Assembly: GCF_003569745.1 (NCBI RefSeq)
Contig: NZ_AP018498.1
Span: 3,077,001 to 3,141,000, forward strand
DNA: 64,000 nt
Reading direction: 5' to 3'
DNA from: Altererythrobacter sp. B11
Lineage (GTDB): Bacteria; Pseudomonadota; Alphaproteobacteria; Sphingomonadales; Sphingomonadaceae
The position numbers and the translations under genes are program-made. The notes under the pieces were generated by a model. It was not told the DNA's origin, did not search any database, and was given only the letters and a program-made list of their open reading frames with translations. Of the stretch, positions 8,644 through 17,252 are shown piece after piece (position 1 is the first letter of the stretch; each line of letters begins with the position of its first letter).

Positions 8644-10587
8644 TCAGCCGCGCGCGTGATAGAAATCGTAGATCTTCTGGGCCACGCCCTCGCTGATGCC
8701 CGGCGCCCGCTTCAGATCGTCCAGCGCCGCCGCGCGCACCTTGCCCGCCGTCCCGAAATGCAGCAGCAGCGCCCGCTTGCGCGAAGGGCCGATGCCGGGA
8801 ATCTCGTCCAGCGGAGAGGCGGTGATCGCCCGGCTGCGCTTGGCCCGATGCGCGCCGATGGCGAAGCGATGCGCCTCGTCCCGCAGCCGCTGGAGGTAGA
8901 AGAGCACCGGAGAATTGACGGGCAGCATCTTCTCCCGCCCATCGGGGAAATGGAACACCTCTCGTCCCTCGCGCCCGTGGTGCGGCCCCTTGGCGACACC
9001 GATCAGCGGCACGTCCTCGATCCCCAATTCCTCCAGCGTGTCCCGGGCGGAGGACATCTGCCCCTTCCCGCCGTCCAGCAGCACCAGATCGGGCCATAGG
9101 CCGCCTTCGCGGTCGGGGTCTTCCTCCATCGCGCGGGAGAAGCGGCGGTTCATCACCTCGCGCATCATGGCGAAATCGTCATTGGTCTGCGCAGTGCGGA
9201 TGTTGAACTTGCGATACTGGTTCTTCAGGAAGCCTTCGGGCCCCGCCACCACCATGGCGCCCACGGCCTTGCTGCCCTGAATATGGCTGTTGTCATAGAT
9301 CTCGATGCGGGCAGGCACGTCGGAAAGCTCGAGGAATTCGGTCAGCTCGCGCATCACCTTCGCCTGCGTGCCGCTTTCCGCCATCCGCCGGTCCAGCGCT
9401 TCCATCGCATTGCGGCTGGCCTGCTCCATCAGCCGTCGCCGGTCACCCCGCTGGGGCACGCTGATCTCCACCGATCGGCCAGCAAGCTCTCCGAAAGCCT
9501 GCTCCAGCAGCTCGCGATCGGGCAATTCGCGGTCCACCAGGATCGTGCGCGGGGGCGGCACCTCTTCATAGAATTGCGCAAGCACGCGGCTGAGCACCTC
9601 TTCCGCCGCCACGCCGCTGGTGTGGCTGGGGAAGAAGGCGCGGTGGCCCCAGTTCTGCCCGCCGCGCACGAAGAAGCCCTGGATGCCGACATGGCCGCCC
9701 TTCTCCGCCAGCGCGAAGACATCCGCATCGCCCACGCCGCCGGCATTCACGGCTTGCGTGCCCTGGATGAAGGTCGCGGCGCGCAGCCGGTCGCGCAGCA
9801 TGGCCGCGCGCTCGAAATCCAGCGCCTCCGCCGCTTCCTGCATCTGCACTTCGATTTTCTTCTGCACCGCGCCCGACCGGCCGCCCAGGAAATCCTTCGC
9901 CTCGCGGATCAGCTCGGAATAGCCGGCCGCATCGATGCGGCCCACGCAGGGGGCGGAACAGCGCTTGATCTGGTAGAGCAGGCAGGGCCGGTCCCGCCGG
10001 CTGAAGAAGCTGTCGGTGCAGGATCGCAGCAGGAACAGCTTCTGCAACGCATTGATCGTCGTGTTGACGGAGCCGGCACTGGCGAAGGGCCCGTAATAGC
10101 TGCCCTTGGCCTTGCGCGCGCCGCGATGCTTCATGATGCGCGGGAAATCATGCCCTTCGCGCAGCAGGATGAAGGGGAAGCTCTTATCGTCGCGCAGCAG
10201 CACGTTGTACGGCGGGCGGAAGCGCTTGATCAGCTGCGCTTCGAGCAGCAGCGCCTCCGCCTCGCTGTTGGTGGTGACGATCTCCATGCCGCGCGTCTGG
10301 CTGACCATGCGCTGCAGCCGGATCGGCAGGCGGTCCACCTGCGTGTAATTGGCCACGCGGTTCTTCAGCACCCGCGCCTTGCCCACATAGAGCACATCGC
10401 CCCGGGCATCGACCATGCGATAGACGCCGGGCCGCGTGGGCAGCGTCTTCACCACCGCGCGGATCGCGGCCACGCCCGCCTCTATGTCGGGCTGGGACGA
10501 TCCGCGCAGCGTGTAGGACGCGCGATCCTCATGAAATCTCTCGGCGCCCTTCGGGTTGGGCGGGGTTCCGGCAGGCGTTCGGGACAT
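8644..10587 (-). CDS. uvrC: Excinuclease ABC subunit C
   Basis: Makes both incisions around DNA lesions bound by UvrA2B in nucleotide excision repair. The 647-residue protein has a GIY-YIG nuclease domain at about residues 50-125 (TRPGVYRMVD, DVLYVGKA), a UVR motif near 235 (EAAEALDFERAAMLRDRL), an RNase H-like endonuclease domain (IEIYDNSHIQG and VLLDGGKGQ) and C-terminal helix-hairpin-helix motifs (LDEIPGIGPSRKRALL). The start was set at the ATG at 10587, because the 55 in-frame codons upstream run into the neighbouring receptor gene. It lies about 50 bp downstream of the TonB-dependent receptor gene on the same strand. Confidence 0.96.
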   Translation of the reverse strand: MSRTPAGTPPNPKGAERFHEDRASYTLRGSSQPDIEAGVAAIRAVVKTLPTRPGVYRMVDARGDVLYVGKARVLKNRVANYTQVDRLPIRLQRMVSQTRGMEIVTTNSEAEALLLEAQLIKRFRPPYNVLLRDDKSFPFILLREGHDFPRIMKHRGARKAKGSYYGPFASAGSVNTTINALQKLFLLRSCTDSFFSRRDRPCLLYQIKRCSAPCVGRIDAAGYSELIREAKDFLGGRSGAVQKKIEVQMQEAAEALDFERAAMLRDRLRAATFIQGTQAVNAGGVGDADVFALAEKGGHVGIQGFFVRGGQNWGHRAFFPSHTSGVAAEEVLSRVLAQFYEEVPPPRTILVDRELPDRELLEQAFGELAGRSVEISVPQRGDRRRLMEQASRNAMEALDRRMAESGTQAKVMRELTEFLELSDVPARIEIYDNSHIQGSKAVGAMVVAGPEGFLKNQYRKFNIRTAQTNDDFAMMREVMNRRFSRAMEEDPDREGGLWPDLVLLDGGKGQMSSARDTLEELGIEDVPLIGVAKGPHHGREGREVFHFPDGREKMLPVNSPVLFYLQRLRDEAHRFAIGAHRAKRSRAITASPLDEIPGIGPSRKRALLLHFGTAGKVRAAALDDLKRAPGISEGVAQKIYDFYHARG

Positions 10588-10639
10588 CGCGCCCAGATAG
10601 GCACAATTGCCCCGCCCGTCATCCCGCCTGCGCGCGCAA

Positions 10640-13498
10640 TCAGAAGATCTTGCGCAGCTCGATCTCGAAGAAGCGTCCCACCGGATCGACCAGATAAGGC
10701 TGGTAACGGATCGGCACCGTACCGGTGGAATCCTCCACCCGCTGCCGTGCATCGAAGATGTTGTCCACGCTGAACGACAGGCGCGTGTTCTTCAGCAGCG
10801 GCACCGATTTCAGCAGCTTTTCCTGCTGGTTGAAATCCACGAACAGCCGGATGTCGAAGGTGACGAGATCGTTGAAATGCAGATCCTCGCTGCCTGGCAG
10901 GCCGCTGCCGGCGATGTTGGACGAGCCGGTGTACTTGCTACTGAGGAAACTGCCGAAGCCGTCATAGAACAAGCCCACGCGGGCCGTGGCGGAATGGCGC
11001 GCCAGCCCGTCGGCAGAGATGGATTCGCCATTCAGCGCATCGAGCACCGGCCCGCCTTCGGCGACCTCCACCTTGTTCTTGATCTCATAGCTGTAGGTCA
11101 GATTGGCGAACCAGCGCCCGGTGGCGCCACTGCCGCCGCCCGGCGGGCCGAAGCCGCCCCCACGCGGGCCGCCGCCAGCGCCCGGTGCCCTGCCCCCGGG
11201 TCCGCCCCCGCCAGCCGCATCTCCGCGCGGCGGCGCGCCATCGGCAGCCGGACCGCGCGAGGCCGGGCCACGCCCGAAGCCGTCATTGCTGCAGAAGCGC
11301 GTGCGGAACTGCGCCACCCGCTCCGGATCGATCGTACCGTCTTCACGCTTCAGCCGCTGCACCAGCATCGGCGGCAAATCGGCCAGTTGCTCTTCGGTAA
11401 GGGTGGGCGTGGAGCCATCCGCGCTTTGTGCGCAGAACTCCTGCCTCAAGGCCTGCAGCTTGGCCGGATCGAAGCCCGGCCGGCCTTCGCCATTCGCCTG
11501 TCCTCCGCCGCCGCTCTGGCCCTGGCCCGCCCCGCCCTGTCCGCCGCCAGCGGCCGCTCCGCCAAAGCGGCCCATGAAGCCACCGCCCCCGCCGCCCTCG
11601 CTCGCCTTGCCGATCTGCCCGGATAGGTTGAGGCCGAACTGCAGCCGCTGCGAATCCTGCGCGGCATAGGTGACCGGGCGCTGATCGATCGACACCAGCC
11701 GCCCGCTGGCATCGCGCACCACGCGGCCGGGGAAGGCCGCTTCCACCGCCGGCGTCAGCACCGGGAAAGTGGAGGTCACATCCTCCGAATGATTGATGAA
11801 ATAGTCGATCGAGAAGTTCGACCGGTCAAGGAACGGCAGTTCCACGATCGCGCCGAACTTCCAGTCCTGCTGCTTCTGCGCCGGCAGGTTGGGATTGCCG
11901 CCGGTTATCAGCGTGGCCAGCACCGTTTCGCCATTGGTGAGGTCGAACACCGGCACATTCGGCGTCGCGATTTCAGGATTGCCCAGCTGCGCCAGCGTGG
12001 GCGCCGCTTCCTTGACGATGCGGCTGCCGGTCAGGGTCAGGATGTCGAAGGGCGACCAGGTGAGGCCGGCCGACCAATCCGTCAGCGTGCCGAAGTCCGA
12101 CAGGTGGTTGAGCCCGGCGCTGGCGTTGAAGCTAAGATCGCCGATCGCGGCGCCGAAATCATCGCGCACGCTGGTGATCGGCACGCCAAGATTGACGCCG
12201 GCCGACAGATCGCCCCGCTTGAGCTCGGTGCGATCCACCTCGGTACGGCTGTCCTCGCTGCGGATGCGGGTCCAGTCATACCCGGCATCGAACGTCACAG
12301 AGACGGGGCCGGCCGGCGCGTAAAGCGGGCTGCCGGTGATCGTGACGAGACTGGAAGCGGAATCCGTCTTCGTCAGCGCGGTGTCCACGCCGGCATCGGC
12401 CAGCTGCGGCAACGCCGCGTCAATCGGCAGCGCGCCTGCGGCGGCTGCGTCGATCAGATCCTGTGTATCGGCACGGCGGCGGATCAGGCTGCGCGCGTCG
12501 ACACGGCTGCCGTCCACCGTCGCCGTCAGCTGCCAATCGCCTAGCGGCGCGTTCAGTGCGCCACCTAGCGAATAGGTATCGGTGCGCGAATCCACCGTGA
12601 GCGGCCGCTGTTCGTTCAAGGTGCGAAGCGCACTGGCGCCGCCGGGGGCGGTGAGCACCACCGTATCCAGCCCCTGCAGACGCAGCGTATCGCTGCGTTC
12701 GAAGCCGCCGTTCAGCGTCAGCGATGTGCCGTTGTCCGCCAGCTTCGTCGTCCAGGTGCTTTCCGCCGTCAGTTCGGAGGAATCGCTCACCAGGCTGCGG
12801 AAGCGCGCAGGATCGGGATCGGTGGCGTAGGTCGGCGGGGTGGATTGCACCACGCCGCGATCCGCCTCCGTCAGCAGGCCGGAATCGTTCCATTCCAGAT
12901 TGACGTTGAAGCGCGAGGGGCCGCTGAGCTTCAAATAGGTGGCTTCCGCCTCCTTGGTGGAATAGCCGCCTTCCCATGGCTGGCCATATTCCAGCTCCAC
13001 CTCGCGGCTGGAGTAATTGCGCTTGAGCACGAAGTTGACGACGCGCTGATCGGCCGAGAAGCCATAGCGCAGCGCCACTTCCTCGGGGAACACCTCCACC
13101 TTCTCGATCGCTTCGGGCGGGTAGGACCGCAGCTCGCGGAAGCTGGCAATCCGCACGCCGTTCACCAGAATGGCGGGCGGACCGCTGCCGCGCCCGCGAC
13201 CACTGTTCACCTGCGGCCCCAGTGCTTCGATCAGATCGGCCACGGAGCTGACGCCATAGGCGGCGATATCTTCGGTGGTCAGTTCCAGGATCGGGGGCTG
13301 CGGCGCCTCCACAGTCCCGCGCAGCGCATCGGCGATGACCAGGATTTCGCCCTCGGTCGAATCCCGCCCGTCCTCCGCGCCGGTGTCGGGCCCGTTGGAT
13401 TGCTGCTGCGCTGTCGCGTCCTCTGCCCACGCGGGCGTGGCGGCAAGAGACAGGACGAGGGACAATGCGGAGAAGGTGCGGAAACGGGTCGGGCGCAA
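10640..13498 (-). CDS. TonB-dependent receptor with Gly/Pro-rich insert
   Basis: Outer-membrane receptor for energised uptake; ligand unknown. The protein has a signal peptide ending in TPAWA, a plug domain (ILVNGVRIASFRELRSYPPEAIEKVEVFPEEVALRYGF) and a long barrel ending in Phe (ELRKIF). The start is best placed at a TTG at 13498, which has AAGGA seven bases upstream and leads straight into the signal peptide; an ATG at 13597 would add 33 residues. About 11100-11610 encodes two Gly/Pro/Gln-rich blocks around a short Cys-containing helical segment, not usual for this family. No specific siderophore or sugar assignment is possible. Confidence 0.88.
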   Translation of the reverse strand: MRPTRFRTFSALSLVLSLAATPAWAEDATAQQQSNGPDTGAEDGRDSTEGEILVIADALRGTVEAPQPPILELTTEDIAAYGVSSVADLIEALGPQVNSGRGRGSGPPAILVNGVRIASFRELRSYPPEAIEKVEVFPEEVALRYGFSADQRVVNFVLKRNYSSREVELEYGQPWEGGYSTKEAEATYLKLSGPSRFNVNLEWNDSGLLTEADRGVVQSTPPTYATDPDPARFRSLVSDSSELTAESTWTTKLADNGTSLTLNGGFERSDTLRLQGLDTVVLTAPGGASALRTLNEQRPLTVDSRTDTYSLGGALNAPLGDWQLTATVDGSRVDARSLIRRRADTQDLIDAAAAGALPIDAALPQLADAGVDTALTKTDSASSLVTITGSPLYAPAGPVSVTFDAGYDWTRIRSEDSRTEVDRTELKRGDLSAGVNLGVPITSVRDDFGAAIGDLSFNASAGLNHLSDFGTLTDWSAGLTWSPFDILTLTGSRIVKEAAPTLAQLGNPEIATPNVPVFDLTNGETVLATLITGGNPNLPAQKQQDWKFGAIVELPFLDRSNFSIDYFINHSEDVTSTFPVLTPAVEAAFPGRVVRDASGRLVSIDQRPVTYAAQDSQRLQFGLNLSGQIGKASEGGGGGGFMGRFGGAAAGGGQGGAGQGQSGGGGQANGEGRPGFDPAKLQALRQEFCAQSADGSTPTLTEEQLADLPPMLVQRLKREDGTIDPERVAQFRTRFCSNDGFGRGPASRGPAADGAPPRGDAAGGGGPGGRAPGAGGGPRGGGFGPPGGGSGATGRWFANLTYSYEIKNKVEVAEGGPVLDALNGESISADGLARHSATARVGLFYDGFGSFLSSKYTGSSNIAGSGLPGSEDLHFNDLVTFDIRLFVDFNQQEKLLKSVPLLKNTRLSFSVDNIFDARQRVEDSTGTVPIRYQPYLVDPVGRFFEIELRKIF

Positions 13499-13710
13499 AT
13501 GATGATCCTTGTACTTGACTGCCTCGCCCCTTCTACCGCCGCCTATCGCGACAGGCTGGTCTCTTCGCAAGCCGCGCTGGGTAATAAAGTGTCGCAAACG
13601 CTACAATCTCCTGGAGAATAGAGACCAGTTGCGCGCAGGCTTCCCTTTTTCGACTGTCGCAGCTATGGCGCGCGGCCAATGGCAATCCAGTTCACGGAAC
13701 AAGCGATTTA

Positions 13711-13956
13711 ATGGCTAAAGAAGAACTCCTCGAGATGCGCGGCAAGGTGGTGGAATTGCTGCCGAACGCGATGTTCCGGGTAGAGCTCGAAAACGGCCAT
13801 GAAGTTCTCGGCCATACTGCCGGGCGGATGCGCAAGAACCGCATTCGCGTGCTCGTGGGGGACGAAGTCCTGTGCGAACTGACGCCCTATGATCTTACCA
13901 AGGCCAGAATCACCTATCGCTTCATGCCCGGCCGGGGCGGCCCGGGGCCGCAATAG
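13711..13956 (+). CDS. infA: Translation initiation factor IF-1
   Basis: IF-1 binds the ribosomal A site during initiation. The 81-residue protein is the usual length with a small C-terminal extension and matches the family throughout: [40 protein letters not shown] and [20 protein letters not shown]. It is divergent from the receptor gene, with about 210 bp between starts, and is followed closely by maf. Confidence 0.98.
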   Translation: MAKEELLEMRGKVVELLPNAMFRVELENGHEVLGHTAGRMRKNRIRVLVGDEVLCELTPYDLTKARITYRFMPGRGGPGPQ

Positions 13957-13983
13957 CGCCGCGGCGTGACTGCACGCCACGCC

Positions 13984-14556
13984 ATGCAACCCGATCTCAT
14001 CCTTGCTTCGGCCAGCCCCCGGCGGCGTGAACTTCTCGCGCGGCTGGGCGTCGAGCCGGCCCGCGTAAACCCCGCCGATATAGACGAAACGCCGCTGAAG
14101 GGCGAACTCCCCCGCGCCTATGCCCAGCGAATGGCGCGCGAAAAGGCTCAGGCGGCAAGCGATAGTGCCGCGCATGTGCTGGCGGGCGACACGGTTGTCG
14201 CGGTCGGCCGTCGCATCCTGCCCAAGGCGGAGGACGAGGAGACGGCGCGGCGCTGCCTCAAGCTGCTGTCCGGCCGTCGCCACCGGGTGCTGTCCTCCGT
14301 CGCCCTGCTGGCGCCTGACGGCACGCTGCGCGAACGGCTGAGCGAAACGCAGGTGCGCTTCAAGCGGCTCTCGCCCGAAGAGATCTCCGCCTATCTCGCC
14401 GGGGGCGAATGGCACGGCAAGGCGGGCGGCTATGCCATCCAGGGCAGCGCCGAAGGTCTGATCGCCTGGATTGCGGGCAGCCATTCGGGTGTGGTTGGCC
14501 TGCCGCTGTTCGAAACCCGCGCGCTGCTGCGCTCCGCAGGCTTTCCCCTTGGCTGA
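13984..14556 (+). CDS. maf: Maf-like nucleotide pyrophosphatase
   Basis: Cytoplasmic nucleoside triphosphate pyrophosphatase that cleans the pool of modified nucleotides. The 190-residue product has the family hallmark LILASASPRRRELL at the N-terminus, AREKA near residue 50, HVLAGDTVVAVGRRILPKAED and GKAGGYAIQGSAEGLIAWI. The ATG at 13984 gives a family-like N-terminus; a GTG at 13966 would add six residues. The stop overlaps the TTG start of the RNase E/G-like gene. Confidence 0.93.
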   Translation: MQPDLILASASPRRRELLARLGVEPARVNPADIDETPLKGELPRAYAQRMAREKAQAASDSAAHVLAGDTVVAVGRRILPKAEDEETARRCLKLLSGRRHRVLSSVALLAPDGTLRERLSETQVRFKRLSPEEISAYLAGGEWHGKAGGYAIQGSAEGLIAWIAGSHSGVVGLPLFETRALLRSAGFPLG

Positions 14557-15523
14557 ATGGCTTCTCGAAGACGGGATCGGCGAAGAGCGTGCGATCCTGA
14601 TCGAACAGGACGAGATTGTCGCCGCGCGCTTGCGCTGGCCCGGCGCGCTTGAAGCCGGCGAGATCGCTGATGCCGTGCTGATTGCACGCACCGCCGGCGC
14701 ACCGCGCGGCACCGCCCGCTTCCCGAATGGCGAGGAAGCCCTGGTCGATCGCCTGCCCGCTTCCGCTGCGGAGGGCTCCGTGCTGCGGCTGGAAGTGCTG
14801 CGTCCGGCCATGGCGGAACGGGGCCGGATGAAGCGCGCACAGGCACGGCCGAGCGAGCAGGCCCCGCGCCCCGCCCCCTCCCTGCTGCAGTCCCTTCGCG
14901 CTGAAGGCCACGAAGCCCGCCCGGTGCATCGCTTCCCCGTCTCGGTGTGGGATGAACTGGTGGCAGAAGCCTTCGCCGCCCAGGTGGATTTCGCCGGTGG
15001 CGCGCTGCTGTTCAGCCCCACGCCGGCCATGCTGCTGGTGGATGTGGACGGCACGGGCAGCGCCCAGGCGCTGGCGCTCGCGGCCATCCCCTCGCTGGCT
15101 GCAGCCCTGCGGCGGTTCGACGTGGGGGGCGCGATCGGCGTCGATTTCCCCACGCTGGCGAGCAAGGCAGACCGGCGCGCGGTGGACGAGGCGCTGGAGG
15201 CGGCACTTGCCGGCTGGCCGCATGAGCGCACGGCAATGAACGGCTTCGGCTTCGTGCAGATCGTTGCGCGGCTGCGGCGGCCCTCGCTGCTGCAGCGCGC
15301 CCATCTGCGCCGCTCGGAAATGGCCGCCCGCCTGCTACTGCGCCGGGCCGAGGGGCTGCAGGGCGCGGGCGCCGTGGAGCTCACCGGGCACCCCGCCCTC
15401 GCCGCCGCTATCCGTCCCGAATGGCGCGCCGAACTGGCCCGTCGCACCGGGCGCGAGCTGCGCTGGCGCGCCGATCCCGGCCTTGCGATCGAGGCACCGC
15501 ATGCCCAGCTTGTACCCCTATGA
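14549..15523 (+). CDS. RNase E/G-family protein, short form
   Basis: Predicted endoribonuclease related to RNase E/G. Only 324 residues, against about 490 for RNase G, and no clear N-terminal S1 domain is seen. The metal-binding aspartates appear conserved in LLVDVDGTG and GGAIGVDFPTL, and MNGFGFVQIVARLRR matches the end of the catalytic core. The start is placed at TTG 14549, inside the last codons of maf, because the preceding 26 in-frame codons are a shadow of maf. The stop overlaps the yacG start (ATGA). Confidence 0.8.
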   Translation: MAEWLLEDGIGEERAILIEQDEIVAARLRWPGALEAGEIADAVLIARTAGAPRGTARFPNGEEALVDRLPASAAEGSVLRLEVLRPAMAERGRMKRAQARPSEQAPRPAPSLLQSLRAEGHEARPVHRFPVSVWDELVAEAFAAQVDFAGGALLFSPTPAMLLVDVDGTGSAQALALAAIPSLAAALRRFDVGGAIGVDFPTLASKADRRAVDEALEAALAGWPHERTAMNGFGFVQIVARLRRPSLLQRAHLRRSEMAARLLLRRAEGLQGAGAVELTGHPALAAAIRPEWRAELARRTGRELRWRADPGLAIEAPHAQLVPL

Positions 15524-15684
15524 CGAAGCGCTCCTGCCCTATCTGCTCCAAGCCCCGAAGCGAGGAGTTCAGCCCCTTCTGCTCCAGCCGCTGCCGTGAC
15601 CGCGACCTGGCCCAGTGGCTGAACGACGGCTATGCCGTGCCCGGTCCGCCGGCGGACCCGGAGGACATCGCAAGAGAGGAATAA
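15520..15684 (+). CDS. yacG: Zinc-finger protein YacG (DNA gyrase inhibitor)
   Basis: Very small zinc protein reported to inhibit DNA gyrase. The 54-residue product carries four cysteines in the YacG pattern (CPICSK and FCSSRC) followed by DLAQWLNDGYAVPG, which is typical. ATG at 15520 overlaps the upstream stop. A longer in-frame reading from 15421 lies in the RNase gene and is rejected. Confidence 0.94.
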   Translation: MTKRSCPICSKPRSEEFSPFCSSRCRDRDLAQWLNDGYAVPGPPADPEDIAREE

Positions 15685-15768
15685 CCCTCTTGCAAAGCCC
15701 GCGGCCCTTCGCCATAGGCGCCACTCCAACCGCTCGCCGGGCCTTTCGGGGCCTGTGGCAGAGGCGAT

Positions 15769-15844
15769 GCCCAGGTAGCTCAGTTGGTAGAGCATGCGAC
15801 TGAAAATCGCAGTGTCGGTGGTTCGATTCCGCCCCTGGGCACCA
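15769..15844 (+). tRNA. tRNA-Phe (GAA anticodon)
   Basis: 76-base cloverleaf with CCA encoded. The acceptor stem pairs GCCCAGG with CCTGGGC, the D-arm has AGCTCAGTTGGTAGAGC, the anticodon loop CTGAAAA gives GAA, and the T-arm has GGTTCGATTCC. The change from core to accessory genes occurs right after it. Confidence 0.97.
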
Positions 15845-15956
15845 TTACCCTCCCAGACCAAAAACTGATCTCCTAACGGAGAGGCCAAGTGTCGATAAGG
15901 ACATTGGGTTACATAGCTAAGCCTCTGTTCAGCATTACACCTGCCAAGGTTTGAAC

Positions 15957-17165
15957 ATGCCTATTGTCAGCCCTGAAGTCGCACTGCTGTCGGTCGGCAT
16001 CTTGCTCCTCCTGACCGTCCTGGCCGGGACGCTTTCAAGTCGCTTCGGCCTTCCGGCCCTCATCGGTTTTCTCGCCCTGGGGATGCTCGCGGGTGTCGAC
16101 GGCCCAGGCGGGATCTCATTCGATGACTATCTGGTCACCCAGGGGATCAGCGTCGCGTGCCTGATATTCATCCTTTTCTCGGGCGGTCTCGATACGGAGT
16201 GGCGAAACGTTCGTCGCGTGGCGGTTCCGGCGCTGCTTCTTGCAACGCTGGGCGTATTGCTGAGCGCAGGGGTCGTCGGAGCTGCCGCCATGCTGATCCT
16301 CGGCTTCGGGCCGTTTCAGGGTTTTCTCCTTGGCGCGATCGTTGCGTCGACAGACGCCGCTGCCGTGTTCGCCATTTTGCGTTCGAGCGACATGAAGCTG
16401 AACGCCGATGTGCGAGCGCTGATTGAGGTCGAGTCCGGTTCCAACGATCCGATGGCGATTTTTCTGGTCGGTGCGGCGCTCCTTTTCCTGACCACGCCGG
16501 ACGTGTCCGTGCTGACGCTCGGGTCAGACTTCATTGTGCAGATGGCTGCGGGAGCAGCCATCGGAACGGCTGCCGGCTGGTTGATGCCGGAGATACTCAA
16601 GCGTTCAAAATACGCCCACGGAGGGCTTGCCTTCGTAATTTCGATCGCGACCGCGCTTATCGCATACGGCTGCGCCCAGATCGTGGGCGGAAACGGCTTT
16701 CTCGCCGCCTATGTGGCAGGCCTGATGGCGGGCAACCGCGGCTATGCGGCGAAGCCGATCGTGGCGACCTTTCAGGACGGCATGGCATGGCTTGCACAGG
16801 TGGCCATGTTCCTCACGCTGGGCTTGCTCATCGCGCCATCCAATCTGGTCCATGTCATCGGCCCCGGCCTGGCCATAACCTTTATCCTCATGCTGGTTGC
16901 CCGCCCGCTGAGCGTATTCCTGTGCCTTTTGCCGTTCCGCCAGTTTGGCTGGCGGTCCAAGCTCTTCATCTCGTGGGCAGGATTGCGCGGAGCGGTGCCG
17001 ATCGTTCTGGCGACGTTTCCGATTGTCGCGGGCGTGCCCGGCGCATTCGCGATCTTCAACATCGTGTTCTTCGTCGTTTTGCTATGCAGCTTGATACAGG
17101 GCCCGACGATCAACTGGCTCGCCAGAAGACTTGGCGTCGTGCCTGCCGAAGAGCAGCGGGCCTAG
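15957..17165 (+). CDS. CPA1-type K+(Na+)/H+ antiporter, lacking C-terminal regulatory domains
   Basis: Inner-membrane cation/proton antiporter resembling NhaP2/CvrA. The 402-residue protein consists of about 12 hydrophobic segments with the conserved GAIVASTDAAAVFAIL and EVESGSNDPMAIFL motifs that hold the transport aspartates, and SWAGLRGAVPIVLATFP near the end. NhaP2 proteins usually continue with a cytoplasmic TrkA-C/CorC-like part to about 570 residues; here the protein ends with the membrane domain. ATG 15957 has AAGGT upstream; a TTG at 15951 is an alternative. It sits alone between tRNA-Phe and a convergent quinoprotein operon. Confidence 0.85.
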   Translation: MPIVSPEVALLSVGILLLLTVLAGTLSSRFGLPALIGFLALGMLAGVDGPGGISFDDYLVTQGISVACLIFILFSGGLDTEWRNVRRVAVPALLLATLGVLLSAGVVGAAAMLILGFGPFQGFLLGAIVASTDAAAVFAILRSSDMKLNADVRALIEVESGSNDPMAIFLVGAALLFLTTPDVSVLTLGSDFIVQMAAGAAIGTAAGWLMPEILKRSKYAHGGLAFVISIATALIAYGCAQIVGGNGFLAAYVAGLMAGNRGYAAKPIVATFQDGMAWLAQVAMFLTLGLLIAPSNLVHVIGPGLAITFILMLVARPLSVFLCLLPFRQFGWRSKLFISWAGLRGAVPIVLATFPIVAGVPGAFAIFNIVFFVVLLCSLIQGPTINWLARRLGVVPAEEQRA

Positions 17166-17252
17166 GCAGGCATCTGCTTCTTGAGGCAGAACAGGAGCCG
17201 GAAAGAACAACCGGTCACGGTCAGCCCTGACTGAGGAATGTCCAAGTCGATC

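Noticed and set aside
9283-10773. 496-codon open frame antisense to uvrC
   Set aside because: Composition is typical of a mirror frame; uvrC domains are all on the minus strand.
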